A stretch of DNA of 64,000 nt, taken from contig NZ_CP152413.1 of assembly GCF_038967635.1 (NCBI RefSeq), forward strand, positions 4,216,001-4,280,000, in the 5' to 3' direction. A program made the translations under genes and the position numbers. Below are positions 53,560 through 62,246 of the stretch, piece after piece (position 1 is the stretch's first letter; each line of letters opens with the position of its first letter). The DNA comes from Bradyrhizobium sp. B124 (GTDB lineage Bacteria > Pseudomonadota > Alphaproteobacteria > Rhizobiales > Xanthobacteraceae). The notes under the pieces are model-generated. The model was not told the origin of the DNA and did not search any database. It saw only the letters and a list, made by a program, of their open reading frames with translations.

Positions 53560-53578
53560 ACCCCCGGAAACCGGGGGT
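53560..53578. promoter_or_regulatory. lux-box-like dyad between luxI and luxR
   Basis: ACCCCCGG-AAA-CCGGGGGT is a perfect inverted repeat of eight-base arms. It is centred 62 bases upstream of the luxI start and ends eight bases before the luxR ATG. LuxR proteins bind 18-20-base dyads just upstream of the luxI -35 region, so this is the best operator candidate; it would also cover the luxR ribosome-binding region. Confidence 0.65.
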
Positions 53579-53586
53579 TTTAGTCA

Positions 53587-54360
53587 ATGGGCCTGGTAGA
53601 CGCGATTTCAACCATCGAGGCGTCGGATACCATCGACGAGCTCAGCTCGTCATTGCACCGTGTCATCCAGAACTACGGCTTCTCCGGCTTCGCCTTTGTC
53701 GATGCCGGCCGGCCCGACCTTGATCTGCCCTATCACATCGGCACCTTTCCCGACGCCTGGAAGCGGGCGTATGTGCAGAACGAGTTCGTCCATGCCGACC
53801 CGGCGCTGGCGCGGTCGCGACGCACCAACACGCCGTTCAGCTGGAGCAGCCTGAAGCTGCCGGAGCGCAGCGGACACAAGCGGGCGCCCGAGGCCAAGAC
53901 GATGGATGCCGCGCGCGAGTTCGGATTCAAGGACGGCTTCGTGGTGCCGTTCCATTATCGCGACCGGCTCGGCGCCGTGCATTCGAGCTCGACGGTGTTC
54001 TTCTGGGAAGACCAGCCGCGCGACTTCGACAGACTGTTCGTCTGCCATCGCCATGAACTGCATCTGTTGATGATCTACTGGGTGCAGCGGGCGATGGACA
54101 TCGTCAACCGCGACCAGCGCAACGCGCCGACCATCCTGAAGCCCGCCGACGCCGCCGAGACCATCAAGCTCACGGCACGGGAGAAGGAAGTGATCGCCTG
54201 GGCGGCGCGCGGCAAGACCGTGGCCGACACCGCGCAGATCCTCGGTATTTCGCCGGAGACGGTTGAAGGCTTCATCAAGCAGGCGCTGCGCAAGCTCGAG
54301 GCCTCCAACAAGACGCACGGGGTGGCGAAGAGCATCGCGCTCGGAATCATCGACCTGTAA
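53587..54360 (+). CDS. LuxR-family quorum-sensing regulator
   Basis: 257 residues. The autoinducer-binding domain keeps the LuxR invariant residues: Trp58 and Tyr62 (DAWKRAYV), Asp71-Pro72 (HADPALA), Trp86 (PFSWSS) and Gly117 (FKDGFVVP). The C-terminal GerE-type HTH is LTAREKEVIAWAARGKTVAD, ILGISPETVEGFIKQAL. It senses the signal made by the divergent luxI. The ATG at 53587 is eight bases from a perfect dyad, with no clear ribosome site of its own, so it may be translated inefficiently or from a leaderless message. Confidence 0.93.
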   Translation: MGLVDAISTIEASDTIDELSSSLHRVIQNYGFSGFAFVDAGRPDLDLPYHIGTFPDAWKRAYVQNEFVHADPALARSRRTNTPFSWSSLKLPERSGHKRAPEAKTMDAAREFGFKDGFVVPFHYRDRLGAVHSSSTVFFWEDQPRDFDRLFVCHRHELHLLMIYWVQRAMDIVNRDQRNAPTILKPADAAETIKLTAREKEVIAWAARGKTVADTAQILGISPETVEGFIKQALRKLEASNKTHGVAKSIALGIIDL

Positions 54361-54704
54361 GCGGCAACGCCGCGAACTGTAGCAAGGTCACACATCCGGG
54401 TTGGATTTGCCTCAATGATCGCCCCCAGATTGCATTCGCGTACGATCTTGATATTAAGGCTGCATAATTAAGGCTGCGGCCCGATGACAGGGATCTCAGA
54501 CCATGGGTGCGTATTGCAGTGCCCACACGGCGCGACTGCTTGGCTGTCGTGAAAACACGGATCGTCCTGCAGGTCGCCGGGACCGATTGTCGATCCGGGT
54601 CATCCGTAGAAGTCCCGTCGCGACGAACCGCCGTTCCATTTGCTACCAATCATCGTCGCGGACATGCTGTCGACGGACGTAGCTGGAGATCGCCCAGGCG
54701 CACC
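54361..54704. other. 344-base region after luxR
   Basis: No gene supported. It contains a tandem ATTAAGGCTGC pair near 54452-54475 with a TATTAA/TAATTAA-like core, possibly a promoter element for the gene at 54705. Confidence 0.35.
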
Positions 54705-55091
54705 ATGAGCACATCGCAGGACGACCAGATCGATCAACTGGTGCAGGCGCGCTGGCGCGCAATCGGGCTGTCGCAGGCAGATCTCGCCGAGATCCTGTGC
54801 GCGGGCGCCTCCCTGCAAAAGAACGGCGTGGACGGCACCGTCAAGATCGATACCGGCCGCCTGGCGACCGTCGCCGAGATGCTCGGGGTCGCCGCCGACA
54901 TCCTCAATCGCCGGCCCGCCACCCCGACGCAGACACACGGCGGCCATGCCTCGGAATCGCTGCAATCCTTGCTCGAGCTGCGCATGCTGCGGGTGTTCCG
55001 CGACGTCAAGGACCCCGACACCAAGCGGATCCTGATCGAGCTTGCCGAGCAGATCGTCAAGCGCCAGACCACGCCATCGGAGACCGGCTAG
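54705..55091 (+). CDS. small XRE-like helix-turn-helix protein
   Basis: 128 residues. The N-terminal part RWRAIGLSQADLAEILCAG and the sequence VKIDTGRLATVAEMLGVAAD follow the Cro/CI helix-turn-helix spacing, with a degenerate insert between helices 3 and 4. The C-terminal part is a helix with SLLELRMLRVFRDVKDPDTK and ILIELAEQIVKRQ, as in other short alphaproteobacterial XRE regulators. The ATG at 54705 was chosen; the frame upstream is not family-like. Targets unknown. Confidence 0.7.
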   Translation: MSTSQDDQIDQLVQARWRAIGLSQADLAEILCAGASLQKNGVDGTVKIDTGRLATVAEMLGVAADILNRRPATPTQTHGGHASESLQSLLELRMLRVFRDVKDPDTKRILIELAEQIVKRQTTPSETG

Positions 55092-55361
55092 AGCGCGATC
55101 CGGAAAGGTGCGAGGCGGTTTTCCGGGAAGAGGATGCTCAAGTAAGAAGCCGTACCGAGCGGCGCGTGCTGCCGCCGCTGAGCGGCCCGGCAAAGCGCCA
55201 TCGCGCCTTCCGTAAGGGGGCCTTCGCGCATGGTCGCGATGCGTCGATCACCATTGATAGAACGGCGGAATCCGTGTCTGTGACGGGTGCCGGGGCGATC
55301 CATACCGGCCCGGCGACGGCCGGGCAGGCGGGCCGCGGCGTCGTGAACCCGGGCCTTTCGC

Positions 55362-56288
55362 ATGTCTGCCACCGATTCCACCACATCGCCTGCGTCCGGC
55401 TCCTGGATCGCCAACCAGCCATATCTGCTGCTCTGCATCACCGCGATGTGCTGGGCCGGCAATGCGATCGTCGGCCGGCTCGCCGCCGGCCATATTCCGC
55501 CGGTGACGCTGTCGTTCCTGCGCTGGTTCGTGGCGTTCCTGATCATCCTGCCGTTTGCCAGGAAGCACCTCGCCAGCGACTGGCCTGCCATCCGCAAGAA
55601 TCTCGGCATCATGATGCTGCTGTCGATGACCGGCATCAGCGCCTTCAACACGCTGCAATACTGGGCGCTCGAGCACACCCAGGCGCTCAACACGCTGCTG
55701 CTGCAATCCTCCGTGCCGCTGATGGTCGCGCTGTGGTCGCTGATCCTGCTCGGCGCGCGGCTGACGCTGGCGCAGCTCTGCGGCGTCTTGCTGTCGCTCG
55801 CCGGCGTGCTGGTGATCCTGCTGCACGGCGATCTCACGACGCTGTCGAAGATCGAGTTCAACAAGGGCGACCTGATCTTCATCGCCGCGCTGGTGATCTT
55901 CGCGCTGTACTCGGTGCTGACCCTGAAGCGGCCCAAGATCCATGGCCTGTCGGTCGCGGCCTTCACCTTCGGCTGCGGCGCGCTGTTCCTGATCCCGTTC
56001 CTGATCTGGGAACTCGGCACGCGTCCGGTGATGCAGCTCACCACCAGCAATCTGCTGTCGCTGTTCTATGTCGCGGTATTCCCCTCGACGGTGGCCTATC
56101 TGTGCTTCAACCGCGGTGTGCAGCTGATCGGCGCCAACCGCGCCGCGCCGTTCTTCCACATGGTTCCGGTGTTCGGCACCATCATGTCGATCGTGTTCAT
56201 CGGCGAGCATCCGCAGGCCTTCCATTTCATCGGCTTCGCGCTGGTGCTGGCCGGCGTCTTCGCGGCGTCGCGGAGGCAGAGCGCATGA
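55362..56288 (+). CDS. EamA-domain drug/metabolite exporter (copy 1)
   Basis: 308 residues with ten helices and two EamA repeats: ANQPYLLLCITAMCWAGNAI at the start, LRWFVAFLIILPFARKHL, and in the second half STVAYLCFNRGVQLIGANRA and FFHMVPVFGTIMSIVFIGEH. It belongs to the DMT superfamily, secondary exporters of amino acids or other metabolites. A paralogue with the same length and motif order is at 61287. A short hairpin follows the stop. Confidence 0.9.
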   Translation: MSATDSTTSPASGSWIANQPYLLLCITAMCWAGNAIVGRLAAGHIPPVTLSFLRWFVAFLIILPFARKHLASDWPAIRKNLGIMMLLSMTGISAFNTLQYWALEHTQALNTLLLQSSVPLMVALWSLILLGARLTLAQLCGVLLSLAGVLVILLHGDLTTLSKIEFNKGDLIFIAALVIFALYSVLTLKRPKIHGLSVAAFTFGCGALFLIPFLIWELGTRPVMQLTTSNLLSLFYVAVFPSTVAYLCFNRGVQLIGANRAAPFFHMVPVFGTIMSIVFIGEHPQAFHFIGFALVLAGVFAASRRQSA

Positions 56289-56298
56289 CTCTCCACTC

Positions 56299-56325
56299 CC
56301 TCTCCCCGCTCTTCGCGGGGAGAGG
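56299..56325. repeat. short hairpin repeat, family D, copy 2
   Basis: CCTCTCCCCG-ctctt-CGCGGGGAGAGG-type stem (ten pairs), 11 bases after the exporter stop. The same stem occurs at 22863-22886 with another loop. Confidence 0.6.
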
Positions 56326-56403
56326 TGAAAGAAGAGGCGCGGTGACTATCGGCGGCAAATCCGCTATCTCTTGAGGTCTGCTTCGCGGACAGGTCCCCAA
56401 CGC

Positions 56404-57213
56404 ATGGCGCGCGCCAGCAATCTCGTGATCGGCACCCTGACGCTGGCTTTGATCGCCTGCTCGCTCGGCGGCTGGCTGGGCTATCAGCGCTATGCCGGCA
56501 TCAAGCGGATGGTGCCGTTCCGCGTCGTGTTCGAGGGCTCGGCGTCGGGCCTGCGCCGCGGCGGCAGCGTCAACTTCGCCGGCGTGCGGATCGGCGAGGT
56601 GGTCTCGATCAGGCTCGACCGTCACCGCGTGGTCGCGATGACGCGGATCGAGGGCAACGCCCCGATCAAGAAGGACACCCAGGTCGGCCTCGAATTCCAG
56701 GGCCTCACCGGGATCGCCTCGATCTCCTTCACCGGCGGCACCGACGATGCGCCGCCGCCGCCGCTCGGCGCCGACGGCATTCCCGAGCTGACCGCCGACG
56801 CCGAAGGCACGATGGGCATCCAGGAGAAACTGCGGGTCGCCCTGCGCAATGTCGACCGCGTCATCACAGAGAACGAGGCCGACATCAAGGACTCGCTGCT
56901 CGGGCTCGAGAACTTCACCAACTCGCTGTCCGGCAATGGCGAGCTGATCGCGGGCTTCATCGATGCCGCCGAGGACGGCGTCGACGCGGTCGACAGCAAG
57001 TTGACGTCCGCCGACAAGTTCCTGAAGAGCTTCGGCAGCGACAAATATGGTGGCGAGCTGCTGCCGACCGTGATCTCGTTGCGCGAGCTGATCCAGAGTT
57101 TTGACAAGAAATCCGGCGCCATGATCGCCGAAACCCGCAGGACGCTCAGCGACGTCAGCCAGTCCGTCAACAAGTTCAACGAAAAAATTGTCGGGCGCGG
57201 CGGCAGGCGCTAG
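56404..57213 (+). CDS. MlaD/MCE-domain lipid-transport protein
   Basis: 269 residues. One N-terminal transmembrane helix, LVIGTLTLALIACSLGGWLG, precedes the MCE domain: VFEGSASGLRRGGSVNFAGV, VRIGEVVSIRLD, and LEFQGLTGIASISFTGG near residue 100. The C-terminal part is a long coiled coil (VDRVITENEADIKDSLLG). MCE proteins bind lipids and bridge the periplasm, usually with MlaE and MlaF; neither is encoded nearby. The ATG at 56404 gives the usual topology. Confidence 0.87.
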   Translation: MARASNLVIGTLTLALIACSLGGWLGYQRYAGIKRMVPFRVVFEGSASGLRRGGSVNFAGVRIGEVVSIRLDRHRVVAMTRIEGNAPIKKDTQVGLEFQGLTGIASISFTGGTDDAPPPPLGADGIPELTADAEGTMGIQEKLRVALRNVDRVITENEADIKDSLLGLENFTNSLSGNGELIAGFIDAAEDGVDAVDSKLTSADKFLKSFGSDKYGGELLPTVISLRELIQSFDKKSGAMIAETRRTLSDVSQSVNKFNEKIVGRGGRR

Positions 57214-57257
57214 CCTCGCGTTCCAGCCAAGAACCAAGAACAACGGAAACACTCGAC

Positions 57258-58475
57258 GTGCACGACCGGACCGCAGCCCCTTCCCCGCCTCCCGCAACCG
57301 TCAACCGCGCGGCGAGCGCCGTGCCCCGGCATTTGCGGCGCTACCTCACGCTCGACGATTTCGAACCCCAGGCGCGGCGGCTGCTGCCGAAATTCCTCTA
57401 CGGCTACATCTCCGGCGGCGCCGAGACCGACGCGGCACGCACCGACAATCGCCGGGCCTTCGACGAATACGGCTTCGTGCCGCGGGTGCTGAAGGACGTC
57501 TCCGGCCGCGACCAGACCACGACGCTGTTCGGCAAGACCTACGCCTCGCCGTTCGGGATTCCGCCGATGGGCTCGTCCGCGCTGTGCGCCTATCGCGGCG
57601 ACATCGTGCTGGCGCGGGCCGCGGCCGCGGCCAACGTGCCGATGATCCTCTCGGCCTCCTCGCTGATCACGCTGGAGGACGTCCGCGCCGCCAACCAGCA
57701 GGCCTGGTACCAGGCCTATCTCGCCGGGCTCGACGAACGCATCGAGCCGCTGGTCGATCGCGTCGCGGCGGCCGGCTACGACACCTTCGTCGTCACCGCC
57801 GACGTGCCGGTGCCGCCCAACCGCGAGAACAACATCCGCAACGGCTTCCAGGTGCCGCTCGAGATCACGCCGCTTGTGTTCTGGGACACCATCACCCATC
57901 CGGACTGGCTGCTGAACACCTGGGCACGCACCGTGTTCAATCACGGCATGCCGCATTTCGAGAACATGGACGCCAAGCGGGGCCCGCCGGTGCTGTCCAA
58001 GAATTTGATGCGCAACATCGGCAGCCGCGACCAGCTTGCCTGGAAACACGTCGAGCTGATCCGCAAGCGCTGGCACGGCAAGCTCGTGATCAAGGGGCTG
58101 ATCTCGCCGGAGGATGCGCGGCTGGCGCGCGAGCATGGCTGCGATGGCGTGATGGTCTCCAACCATGGCGGCCGCCAGCTCGACCATACCGTCTCCGCGC
58201 TGCGCACTCTGCCGGAGATCGCGGCGCAGAAGGGCGGCATGACCGTGATGATGGACGGCGGCATCCGCCGCGGCACCGACGTGATCAAGGCGCTCGCGCT
58301 CGGTGCGGATTTCGTCTGGATCGGCCGCCCGTTCCTCTATGGCGCGGTGGTCGCAGGCGAAGCCGGCGTCTCGCGCGCGATCTCACTGCTGCACGCCGAG
58401 ATCGACCGCGACCTCGCGCTGCTCGGCATCCGCAGCCTGAAAGAGATCACGGCGGACCTGGTGCGGAAATATTGA
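57258..58475 (+). CDS. FMN-dependent alpha-hydroxy-acid oxidase/dehydrogenase (LldD-like)
   Basis: 405 residues of the lactate dehydrogenase/glycolate oxidase family. It starts at GTG. FMN and active-site motifs are LPKFLYGYISGGAETDAART (in part LYGYISGGAETDAART), SPFGIPPMGSSALCAY near residue 100, KGLISPEDARLAREHGCDGV (in part LISPEDARLAREHGCDG) and SNHGGRQLDHTVSAL with catalytic His near residue 310, then VMMDGGIRRGTDVIKALALG. It oxidises a 2-hydroxy acid such as L-lactate, glycolate or mandelate. The N-terminal 30 residues are an extra polar leader. It follows the MCE gene by 44 bases. Confidence 0.9.
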   Translation: MHDRTAAPSPPPATVNRAASAVPRHLRRYLTLDDFEPQARRLLPKFLYGYISGGAETDAARTDNRRAFDEYGFVPRVLKDVSGRDQTTTLFGKTYASPFGIPPMGSSALCAYRGDIVLARAAAAANVPMILSASSLITLEDVRAANQQAWYQAYLAGLDERIEPLVDRVAAAGYDTFVVTADVPVPPNRENNIRNGFQVPLEITPLVFWDTITHPDWLLNTWARTVFNHGMPHFENMDAKRGPPVLSKNLMRNIGSRDQLAWKHVELIRKRWHGKLVIKGLISPEDARLAREHGCDGVMVSNHGGRQLDHTVSALRTLPEIAAQKGGMTVMMDGGIRRGTDVIKALALGADFVWIGRPFLYGAVVAGEAGVSRAISLLHAEIDRDLALLGIRSLKEITADLVRKY

Positions 58476-58477
58476 GC

Positions 58478-58882
58478 TCAGGCGTAGCGCGCGGCGCCCA
58501 TGCAGAGCGCGGTGATCGCGAGCAGCCCGGCCGCGATGCGTTGGGCGACCGCGAGCCGCGAACGTGCGGCTGACGGTTCGGCCGCGCCATTGCGCAGCTG
58601 CCGGATAGCGCCGCCGCCGACGATGATCTGCACGGCAATGGCGGCCAGCGCGGCCAGCGCGCCGCCTGCCAGGATCTGCTCCGACAGCGCGAACGAACCT
58701 TCATGGACCAGCCGCCACAGCGTGGCACCGGTCACGATCGCAACCGTTGCCGCGCCGATTTGCGGCACCAGCAGCTTCTCGCCACCGAGGCCGCCGGTAC
58801 GCGCCAAAGTGAAGCTGGAGCCGGCCCAAAACACCGATGACAGGACGTGAAGGGACATGGCTATGATGAGGACGGTCTGCAT
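58478..58882 (-). CDS. small four-helix membrane protein of unknown function
   Basis: 134 residues: MQTVLIIAMSLHVLSSVFWA, GAATVAIVTGATLWRLV, ILAGGALAALAAIAVQIIVG and IAAGLLAITALCMGAARYA. The HVLSSVFWAGSSF motif at the first helix resembles copper-resistance D/cytochrome b561-like small membrane proteins, but the heme ligand pattern is incomplete. It is divergent from a TetR gene with a dyad between, so it is the probable TetR target. Confidence 0.75.
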   Translation of the reverse strand: MQTVLIIAMSLHVLSSVFWAGSSFTLARTGGLGGEKLLVPQIGAATVAIVTGATLWRLVHEGSFALSEQILAGGALAALAAIAVQIIVGGGAIRQLRNGAAEPSAARSRLAVAQRIAAGLLAITALCMGAARYA

Positions 58883-58913
58883 GATCTCGCTCCAAAGGGC
58901 ATTGGAAATTAGA

Positions 58914-58928
58914 TATACATAATGTATA
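58914..58928. promoter_or_regulatory. TetR-type operator dyad
   Basis: TATACAT-A-ATGTATA is a perfect 15-base inverted repeat in the 74-base gap between the divergent membrane protein (start 58882) and the TetR gene (start 58957). TetR operators are typically 15-base dyads in such gaps. Confidence 0.7.
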
Positions 58929-58956
58929 GTCAATCTGACGAAAGCAAGGCCAACGG

Positions 58957-59574
58957 ATGCCGCCGCGCAGTTATGTGAGCCCGGCGCGTAGCGCCGCCGC
59001 CGCCGAGACCCGCGAGCGCGTGATCGAGGCCGCCTCGCGCACGCTGCGCGAAGGCGAGAGCATTGCGCGCTTCTCGCTGGATACGGTGGCAAAGGCCGCC
59101 GGCGTGACGCGGCTGACGGTCTATAACCAGTTCGGCTCGCGGCGCGGACTGCTCGAAGCCGTGTTCGACGAGATCGCGCGCCATGGCGGGCTGCATCAGC
59201 TCGCCGACGCCATGGCGATGGCCGATCCGCGCGCCGCGCTCGACCGCATGGTCGAGATCTTCTGCGGCTTCTGGAGCCGCGATTCCGCGGTCGGACGCCT
59301 GCACGACGCGATGGCGACCGATCCCGAGTTCGCCGAAGCCGTGCGCGAGCGCAACGAACGCCGCCGCCGCGGCGTCACCGCATTGATCGACCGCATCGCG
59401 GGCAAGGGCGCGCCGCCGCAGGCCCGCAAGGACGCCGTCGACCTGATCTTCGCGCTGACAAGCTATCCGACCTTCGCCTCGCTGAGCGCGGGGCGGTCTC
59501 GGGATGAGGTCTGCCGGGTGGTGCAGGCGGCCTGCCGCGCGGCGTTGGGCCTGCTCTCAAACCCGTCATCCTGA
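58957..59574 (+). CDS. TetR-family transcriptional regulator
   Basis: 205 residues. The N-terminal TetR HTH is RERVIEAASRTLREG and FSLDTVAKAAGVTRLTVYNQF, followed by GSRRGLLEAVFDEIARHGG. The C-terminal ligand domain has FSRDSAVGRLHDAMATDPE-like sequence SRDSAVGRLHDAMATDPEFA. It probably represses itself and the divergent membrane protein through the dyad at 58914. Ligand unknown. Confidence 0.9.
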   Translation: MPPRSYVSPARSAAAAETRERVIEAASRTLREGESIARFSLDTVAKAAGVTRLTVYNQFGSRRGLLEAVFDEIARHGGLHQLADAMAMADPRAALDRMVEIFCGFWSRDSAVGRLHDAMATDPEFAEAVRERNERRRRGVTALIDRIAGKGAPPQARKDAVDLIFALTSYPTFASLSAGRSRDEVCRVVQAACRAALGLLSNPSS

Positions 59575-59704
59575 GGCGCGAGCGCAGCGAGCCTCGAAGG
59601 ATGAATCGGCCACAGCCGGGCCGTCGACCCTTCAAGGGCCGCTGAAGAAGCGGTGACGGAGATGGATTGGCGTACACGGGTTCAGTCAAGAGACGTGCGT
59701 CTTG

Positions 59705-60109
59705 CTACTCGCCGACCTTGAACTTGCTGTAGGCCTCGCGCGTCGCGATGATGACGTGCTCCTCGCAGCCGTTGCGGCGATGCGGGTCGCAGCGGGTCTC
59801 GTAGTCGGCCGAGGTCATCATGTCGAGGAAGGCCGCGACGCTCGGGTAATAGACCAGCGCAAGGTAATCCCAGCGCTGGCCGGCCGGCTCGCCCAGCGCG
59901 ACCGTCTCGGCGCTGCCGGTCCAGAGCAGCGTGCCGCCGCGTGCCTTGATCATGGGGACGGTGAGCGCGCTGTAGCGCAGATAGGCATCCCAGCCCGAGC
60001 CGTCGCCGTCGAGCGACCGCTGGCGAAATCGCATCAGATTGACCATCACGACCGGAGCCTCTTGATCCAGTTCGCCCAAGCCTTTGACGTTCAAGAGATC
60101 GACACCCAT
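59705..60109 (-). CDS. DUF1330-family protein
   Basis: 134 residues with the ferredoxin-like (dimeric alpha+beta) DUF1330 pattern: APVVMVNLMRFRQRSLDGDG, YLRYSALTVPMIKARGGTLLW, AGQRWDYLALVYYPSVAAFL and MMTSADYETRC. The start ATG at 60109 has GGGAGC upstream; a second ATG at 60127 is possible. Function unknown, often in detoxification or catabolic contexts. Confidence 0.82.
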   Translation of the reverse strand: MGVDLLNVKGLGELDQEAPVVMVNLMRFRQRSLDGDGSGWDAYLRYSALTVPMIKARGGTLLWTGSAETVALGEPAGQRWDYLALVYYPSVAAFLDMMTSADYETRCDPHRRNGCEEHVIIATREAYSKFKVGE

Positions 60110-60242
60110 CCACCAGCTCCCGCCCAAAGTCGCATCAGTCCTAGCCGGGTCGGACCGGCCGCAACGATTATGTCACATCGCGGGACTACCCTGAAATGCC
60201 GGCAGGCCGTAAGCTCGTCACCCGATCTCGGAGGTCAATGCC

Positions 60243-61088
60243 GTGATGACCCTTCCCGAACTTGCGGCCGACGCGCTCGGCAAATTCCTCGGCGAATACA
60301 TGCAGCGCCGGTTCGGCTCTTCGCAGACCCAGCTGGTCGAGATGGTGCCGTCGATCGCGCGGATCGCGATCGAATGCATCGGCAACAGCGACGCGCTGTA
60401 TCACAATGTCGAGCACACCATGCTGGTGACCCTGGCCGGCCACGCCATCCTGCGCGGCCGCGCGCTGCACTCGCACATGAGCGCCGAGGACTATGCGCAT
60501 GTCATCGTCGCCTGCCTCACCCATGACATCGGCTATGTGCGCGGGCTGTTCGATGCCGACGACCAGGACGGCTATCTGGTCGCAGCCGACGGCCGCAAGG
60601 TGATCCTGCCGCGCGGCTCGTCGGATGCGGCGCTGATGTCCTATCACGTCGACCGTTCGAAGATCTTCGTGATGGAGCGGCTCAAGGGCGTCGCCCAGCT
60701 CGACAAGGAGCGCATCGCGCGCGCCATCGAGGGCACCCGCTTTCCACAGAGCGCGCCGGACGGGAATGAGGAATTCGGCGAGGAGGCCATCCTGCTGCGG
60801 GCCGCCGACCTGATCGGCCAGCTCGGCGATCCCCATTACATCCGCAAGGCCAACGCGCTGTACCTCGAATTCGAGGAGGCCGGACTGAACCGCCAGCTCG
60901 GCTACGATTCGCCGGCCGACCTCGTCGACCTCTATCCGCGCTTCTACTGGGACAGCGTCGCGCCGCACGTGCAGAAGGCGATCCGCCACCTCAACATCAC
61001 CTCCAGCGGACGGCAATGGATCGCCAATCTCTACGGCAACGTGTTTCGCGCCGAGCGCGACATCTCGCTGTCGGGGCCGCAGAAATAG
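60243..61088 (+). CDS. HD-domain metal-dependent phosphohydrolase
   Basis: 281 residues. The HD superfamily metal site is visible as His in YHNVEHTMLVTL near residue 55 and HD in CLTHDIGYVRGLFD near residue 95, then an Asp in LLRAADLIGQLGD near residue 190. The C-terminal region is helical (RFYWDSVAPHVQKAIRHL). These proteins hydrolyse nucleotides or phosphodiesters; the substrate is unknown. The start is GTG at 60243 (GGAGG eight bases upstream) or ATG at 60246. A long antisense frame is not a gene. Confidence 0.85.
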   Translation: MMTLPELAADALGKFLGEYMQRRFGSSQTQLVEMVPSIARIAIECIGNSDALYHNVEHTMLVTLAGHAILRGRALHSHMSAEDYAHVIVACLTHDIGYVRGLFDADDQDGYLVAADGRKVILPRGSSDAALMSYHVDRSKIFVMERLKGVAQLDKERIARAIEGTRFPQSAPDGNEEFGEEAILLRAADLIGQLGDPHYIRKANALYLEFEEAGLNRQLGYDSPADLVDLYPRFYWDSVAPHVQKAIRHLNITSSGRQWIANLYGNVFRAERDISLSGPQK

Positions 61089-61113
61089 GTCGAAGGCCGC
61101 ACCGCACCAGGTC

Positions 61114-61213
61114 GTCATACCCCGCGAAAGCGGGGTATCCAGTACGCCGCAGCCTATCGATTGATCGCTGACGCCTCTGGAATACTGGATCACCCGCCTT
61201 CGCGGGTGATGAC
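61114..61213. repeat. palindromic intergenic repeat, family B, copy 2
   Basis: Ends GTCATACCCCGCGAAAGCGG and CCCGCCTTCGCGGGTGATGAC pair with a few mismatches, and the inner AATACTGGAT matches the inner part of 18060-18161 in the reverse orientation. It fills the gap between the HD gene and the second exporter gene. Confidence 0.7.
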
Positions 61214-61286
61214 ACCGCACGCATGGCTCCAATCCGCTCTTTCGTCTTGTGGCGGCGGCGGATTCGGGCACAACATCCACCCGATA

Positions 61287-62228
61287 ATGACCGCCTTGCC
61301 CGCACCTGCCACATCCCCGCGCTATCAGCCGCTGCACTGGCTCAACAACCAGCCTTATCTGCTGCTGAGCCTGACGTCGCTGTTCTGGGCCGCCAATATC
61401 GTGCTGGCGCGGCATGTCGGCAGCCATGTGCCGCCGGTCACGCTGACCACGATCCGCTGGTTCGGCGTGTTCCTGATCCTGCTGCCGTTCGCCTGGCCGC
61501 ATCTGAAGGAGGACTGGCCGAAGCTGCGCAAGGCGCTGCCGCTGATGCTGCTGTTGTCCGCGGTCGGCTTCGCGTTCAACAACGCGATCTCCTACTGGGC
61601 GATGCAATATACCGAGGCGTTGAACGCGCTCTTGATCCAGTCGGCGGGGCCGCTGTTCGTGGCGCTGTGGTCGCTGATCCTGTTCGGCGTCCGGTTGACG
61701 CCGGCGCAGCTTGCCGGCATCGCGATCTCGCTGGCCGGCGTGCTGACCATCATCCTGCGCGGCGATTTCTCGGCGCTCGCCAGCATCAGCTTCAACCGCG
61801 GTGACATCATGTTCGGCGCCTCGCTGGTGTCGTTCGGACTCTATTCGGCGCTGATCCCGCGGCGGCCGAAAATCCATCAGCTCTCGCTGATCTCGTTCAC
61901 CACCTGCTGCGGTGCGCTGATGCTGTTGCCGATGGCGGTCTGGGAATTCTTAAACGGCGTGACGCTGAAGCTCGACGTTCTGACCTTTGCCACGCTGGGC
62001 TACACGCTGATCTTCCCGTCCACGCTCGCCTATCTGTTCTTCAACCGCGGCGTCGCATTGATCGGCCCGAACCGCGCGGCGCCGTTCTTCCATCTGGTGC
62101 CGGTGTTCGGCTCGGCGATGGCGATCCTGCTGCTCGGCGAGACGCTCGCACCGTACCATCTGATCGGCTACGCGCTGGTGCTCGCCGGCGTCATCATCGC
62201 TTCGCGGCAAGGATCCGCGAAGGGTTAG
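61287..62228 (+). CDS. EamA-domain drug/metabolite exporter (copy 2)
   Basis: 313 residues, same architecture as the gene at 55362 and clearly paralogous: NNQPYLLLSLTSLFWAANIV, VPPVTLTTIRWFGVFLILLP, STLAYLFFNRGVALIGPNRA and FFHLVPVFGSAMAILLLGE align one to one. The two genes are 5 kb apart and in the same orientation. Substrate unknown. The ATG at 61287 was chosen from the alignment with copy 1. Confidence 0.9.
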   Translation: MTALPAPATSPRYQPLHWLNNQPYLLLSLTSLFWAANIVLARHVGSHVPPVTLTTIRWFGVFLILLPFAWPHLKEDWPKLRKALPLMLLLSAVGFAFNNAISYWAMQYTEALNALLIQSAGPLFVALWSLILFGVRLTPAQLAGIAISLAGVLTIILRGDFSALASISFNRGDIMFGASLVSFGLYSALIPRRPKIHQLSLISFTTCCGALMLLPMAVWEFLNGVTLKLDVLTFATLGYTLIFPSTLAYLFFNRGVALIGPNRAAPFFHLVPVFGSAMAILLLGETLAPYHLIGYALVLAGVIIASRQGSAKG

Positions 62229-62246
62229 CCGACGCCGCGGATACGG

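Noticed and set aside
53560..53580. The luxI/luxR dyad considered as a rho-independent terminator because TTTT follows
   Set aside because: It lies between two divergent gene starts, so there is no upstream transcript to terminate; an operator is the simpler reading.
60186..61877. A 563-codon minus-strand frame
   Set aside because: Antisense to the HD-domain gene and the second EamA exporter, crossing the family B repeat; the product is His/Arg/Asp-rich and featureless.
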